From Phallus indusiatus (taxonomy: Eukaryota > Basidiomycota > Agaricomycetes > Phallales > Phallaceae), in the NCBI GenBank assembly GCA_027605045.1, contig JAQFWX010000001.1:682001-746000 (forward strand): DNA of 64,000 nucleotides, in the 5' to 3' direction. A program made the position numbers and the translations under genes. Positions 61,405-64,000 of the stretch are shown here, in pieces. Positions within the stretch are counted from its first letter, which is position 1, and every line of letters begins with the position of its first letter. The notes beneath the pieces were generated by a model. The model saw only the letters and a program-made list of their open reading frames with translations, was not told the DNA's origin and did no database searches.

Positions 61405-61774
61405 AAAGGTTCTGTGCCAACCGATGCAACATCTAATACCATAACTCCTGTTTGACATGAAGATAGCGGCATTCGGTTATCACAACTCATTACGGCGGAA
61501 TTTTTGATAGAACTACCTCCATTATATTCCTCAATATAGCTAGAATCCATACATACATTTCTCTGGGTATATTGTGTTTGGGTATGTATTTGATATCTGA
61601 CGTTTGAGTTGAGTTTCGCATGGTTTTCCGAGCCATTGGTTGCAATAGATTTGTATGAATTATATTGCGCTATGATGATCAAGCCGACATCTATCTTCCA
61701 CACGCTTCCGTGAATATGATGAAGGTGATGAAGGTATTCATTCCATGATTCACTTTATATGTTGTGCATTAGCT

Positions 61775-61821
61775 CTGGAGTCTGACGAGATTGAGACTGT
61801 CTCAATCTCGTCAGACTCCAG
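61775..61821. repeat. perfect 23-bp palindrome with 1-bp centre
   Basis: CTGGAGTCTGACGAGATTGA plus GAC is followed by T and then its exact reverse complement. Both strands therefore read ESDEIETVSISSDSR in one frame. It lies between receptor copies 3 and 4. It could fold into a strong stem-loop, or result from a fold-back duplication. Confidence 0.85.
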
Positions 61822-62213
61822 GGGCCAAATCAGAACATTGTCAAATCGCTGCATTGACTCAGATCGGCAAAATAGGTCAGGTTCTCCATCTGGTACTCCC
61901 AGTCGCGGCCTTCCTGGGGTCCTCCCATGATCATTTTTAATATCAGGTTCTCCAGGAGTTGTCTGGATAAGATCTTGTTTCACTGATTCCAGCCTTCTGT
62001 TTAATAGTATCAATTCAAATTTTGCCTGGCTTCTACTCAAACAGAAGACCGGGAGTGGAAGAGAGACTTGTAACGTTTTTTTATATCAGAACGAAAAGTT
62101 TCAACTGACAACAGATATCATCAATATACAATGCCAATGGGCCTACATACGTATGCCAGCCTCAGATGATATATGATATCTGGATTCTGAACGTCGCAAC
62201 TGAGGCAACCTGA

Positions 62214-62954
62214 CAAGCAACTAGGGCTCCCCACCGTAGCCGTACAACCCGTATATACGGCACCCGTATTACGGCGCCGTATCCGTACCGAACTCGAGTC
62301 TGGTTGATTTGGCCGTATGCCGTCTGAGGATTTTGGGTATACGGATACGGCCCGTATAAAAACGGCCGTTTACGGCCGTAAATACGGCTTTACGGTATCT
62401 GTAAGTAGTTTTAGGTGAACTGTGAATTTTACCTTTACTCTGGCAGCTCCGTCTCAAATTTGACCCTATTGAGGCAAAATCCAAGGCACCCGTGCCGTCC
62501 ATTTAAAAAAAAACGAGTCTGAGTTGAACATTTCTGTTCGGCAAACGGAGGTGAGCGCTAATGAAGTGGTCGGGGTCGGTTTGAAGCGGCGCAATTTATG
62601 TCACACACGTCACATATCGATTGTCACATGCATGTCACACCGCAAGTCAGTAGATTTCGTCCATTTTTCAGCGTTCGTACGATTACATCGCCTTGGCAGC
62701 CACCTTTTCATTGATATTTTAAATGATTGGATACAGAGGTGTGTGAATAATACTTTATAGTGCTTTAAATCGAATCTAAACCCAGCCGTATCCGTAATAC
62801 GGACGTAAACGGCCGTTTTTTGCCCGTACCCGTACCGTCCAGGCTACCTGGAGGTGACTATACGGTACGGATACGGTACGGATTTGCCCGTATTCCCTCC
62901 GTATAGTGTACGGCCGTATCCGTTTACGGTACGGTGGGGAGCCCTACAAGCAAC
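62214..62954. mobile_element. hAT-like non-autonomous DNA transposon (725 bp) with 8-bp target duplication
   Basis: The element runs 62222-62946. Its ends are inverted: TAGGGCTCCCCACCGTA at the left and TACGGTGGGGAGCCCTA at the right. It is flanked by the direct 8-bp repeat CAAGCAAC at 62214-62221 and 62947-62954. An 8-bp target duplication and ends of the TAGGG type fit the hAT superfamily. Both subterminal regions (62235-62400 and 62785-62940) are packed with CCGTA/TACGG words in both directions, probably transposase-binding sites. The middle has no transposase sequence (a frame at 62524-62760 has no motif), so mobilisation would need an enzyme from elsewhere. Confidence 0.88.
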
Positions 62955-63334
62955 CGAGCTACGCGCGAAAATTACATACGTTGTCTGTTGCTAATGGTCC
63001 ATTGCTCCAGTGTAAGCAACAAATTTTAATCCTAAGACTGATCGGTGGTGTAACAACGTTTCCTGGAATAATTTCTCAGTGTTCTTAGTTTACGTTGGCT
63101 CCTTGATAATAGAAACCCAATTGGGGGTTGGTCGGAATTGCCATCTTATCGCTGAAGAGGAAATACGTCAACAACCCGCTAGACTGTAATGATGTTAGGT
63201 AAATGCATAGCCGTCTTAATAGAGCCAGATATCCCAATTGTCCTCATACAGTTACACTCCTCAAATTCCTTTCACCTCCTACTACTAATAATCTAGACGC
63301 ACGGCATCTCCTCTCGCCTCCCAGATTTATATGA

Positions 63335-64000
63335 ATGTCTCAGGATAAGGTGGTTCGTATCAGGAACAATAATGACAATATAACATACTTTGGCGATTGG
63401 ACCATCGTGCACGCATCTACGGTCAATAATCTTGTAAGCTTGGTCAATGGCCAAGCATTTTCCTCGACATTACACAGTACTGCTACAACAAGCAGTTTTA
63501 AATTTCCATTTAACGGTCAGCATCATCAGCTTGGTCCAATTGCATAAGTATTTACTTGCTAGTAGGTTCGTCTATAAGTATGGTCGGTACAATGAATGTC
63601 GCAAATCTGTCGGACATCGACCAGGATCCTTCTTGGACATGTGCCGTCGATGGCATTTTTCTGGAATCAACGAATCTACCCTCAAAGAATCAACAAAATG
63701 CTCAATCATTGTGCAGTCAAGAAGGTTTTACAGATGGCGAACATGTACTTGTCGTAAACGTAACCTCACGGGGAATGCCGTTCTATCTGGACTACCTTGA
63801 ATATAAACCTTCTTCAGATATCTCTTTGGAGAATTCGCTCGTAATTGTTGCAGACAACGACACGGGGGTGGACTTTATTTCAGGATGGGAAAATGGCATA
63901 GGAATCCGACAAGGAACGACTAACCCTGAGAGCCTTGTCAACGTGGCGTTTATTGGTACGAACGTGTCAGGTCCTTTGGGTTTTCGGTTTTAACTAATGA
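63335..64000 (+). CDS. single-pass receptor-like membrane protein, array copy 4 (3' partial)
   Basis: Exons 63335-63515 and 63566-63955 have exactly the same lengths and phases (181 and 390 nt) as in copies 1-3; the third exon lies beyond the window. The ectodomain is more diverged (MSQDKVVRIRNNNDNITYFG, DQDPSWTCAVDGIFLESTNL, LVVNVTSRGMPFYLDYLEY, VDFISGWENGIGIRQGT). Its first intron is shorter (50 bp). The upstream conserved promoter block is only weakly recognisable, and no GH92 relic was seen before it, so it may belong to an older duplication. Again there is no signal peptide. Confidence 0.82.

Larger units (their letters stand above)
61405..63334. other. array spacer 3
   Basis: No intact gene. 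It holds the out-of-frame remains of the copy 3 tail (to about 61540), the palindrome at 61775-61821, and the hAT-like element at 62214-62954. A minus-strand frame at 61750-62040 (SQAKFELILLNRRLESVKQD, TPGEPDIKNDHGRTPGRPRL) looks protein-like but is not recognised; it may be a transposon fragment. Confidence 0.45.

Noticed and set aside
1..64000. tRNA, rRNA, CRISPR and secondary-metabolite core genes
   Set aside because: No tRNA B-box with a paired A-box, no regular spaced repeats, and no PKS, NRPS or terpene synthase motifs were seen on reading both strands.

Overview
The window looks like nuclear DNA of a basidiomycete fungus, most likely an Agaricomycete. Genes are split by many 48-65 bp GT-AG introns with GTRNGT donors. 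Several encoded families are typical of, or restricted to, that group: DUF6533-type seven-TM proteins, a DUF6729-type transposase-like protein, and single-pass proteins with a lectin-like ectodomain. No tRNA, rRNA, CRISPR or bacterial-style operon was seen. Gene models were built by hand by joining open frames at splice sites. In the fully joined models every exon phase closes; where it does not, the entry says so.

Left part (1-22 kb): a partial single-pass membrane protein; degenerate telomere-like sequence; a three-finger CCCH zinc-finger protein; a tiny two-exon gene; an intact 11-exon DUF6729 transposase-like gene; a heme oxygenase facing a SnoaL/NTF2-FMO fusion; an 11-exon ToxD-like MDR oxidoreductase between two direct copies of a ~270 bp repeat; and two genes meeting tail to tail, an apparently active kinase and a HeLo-like/pseudokinase protein that looks like a fungal relative of cell-death regulators.

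Middle (22-46 kb): three tandem DUF6533 seven-TM genes on the minus strand, with a relic of a fourth at 46 kb; a BED/C2H2-finger protein; a YPD1-type phosphorelay protein; an aldehyde dehydrogenase with a probable GC-AG intron and a 14-nt exon; and a second heme oxygenase sharing the exon layout of the first. Long stretches between these hold no convincing gene.

Right part (46-64 kb): a secreted GH92 alpha-mannosidase sits head to head with a single-pass membrane receptor-like gene. The receptor plus its shared promoter, including the first codons of the mannosidase, has been copied in tandem, giving four receptor genes (51.5, 56.3, 60.0 and 63.3 kb) and two relics of the mannosidase 5' end. 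The array has been hit by a 174-bp MITE whose empty site survives in the neighbouring copy, by a 725-bp hAT-like non-autonomous element with an 8-bp target duplication, and by a 23-bp perfect palindrome.

The strongest themes are local duplication of probable surface or sensing proteins, one candidate self-recognition/cell-death locus (19-22 kb), and transposon activity inside the receptor array.
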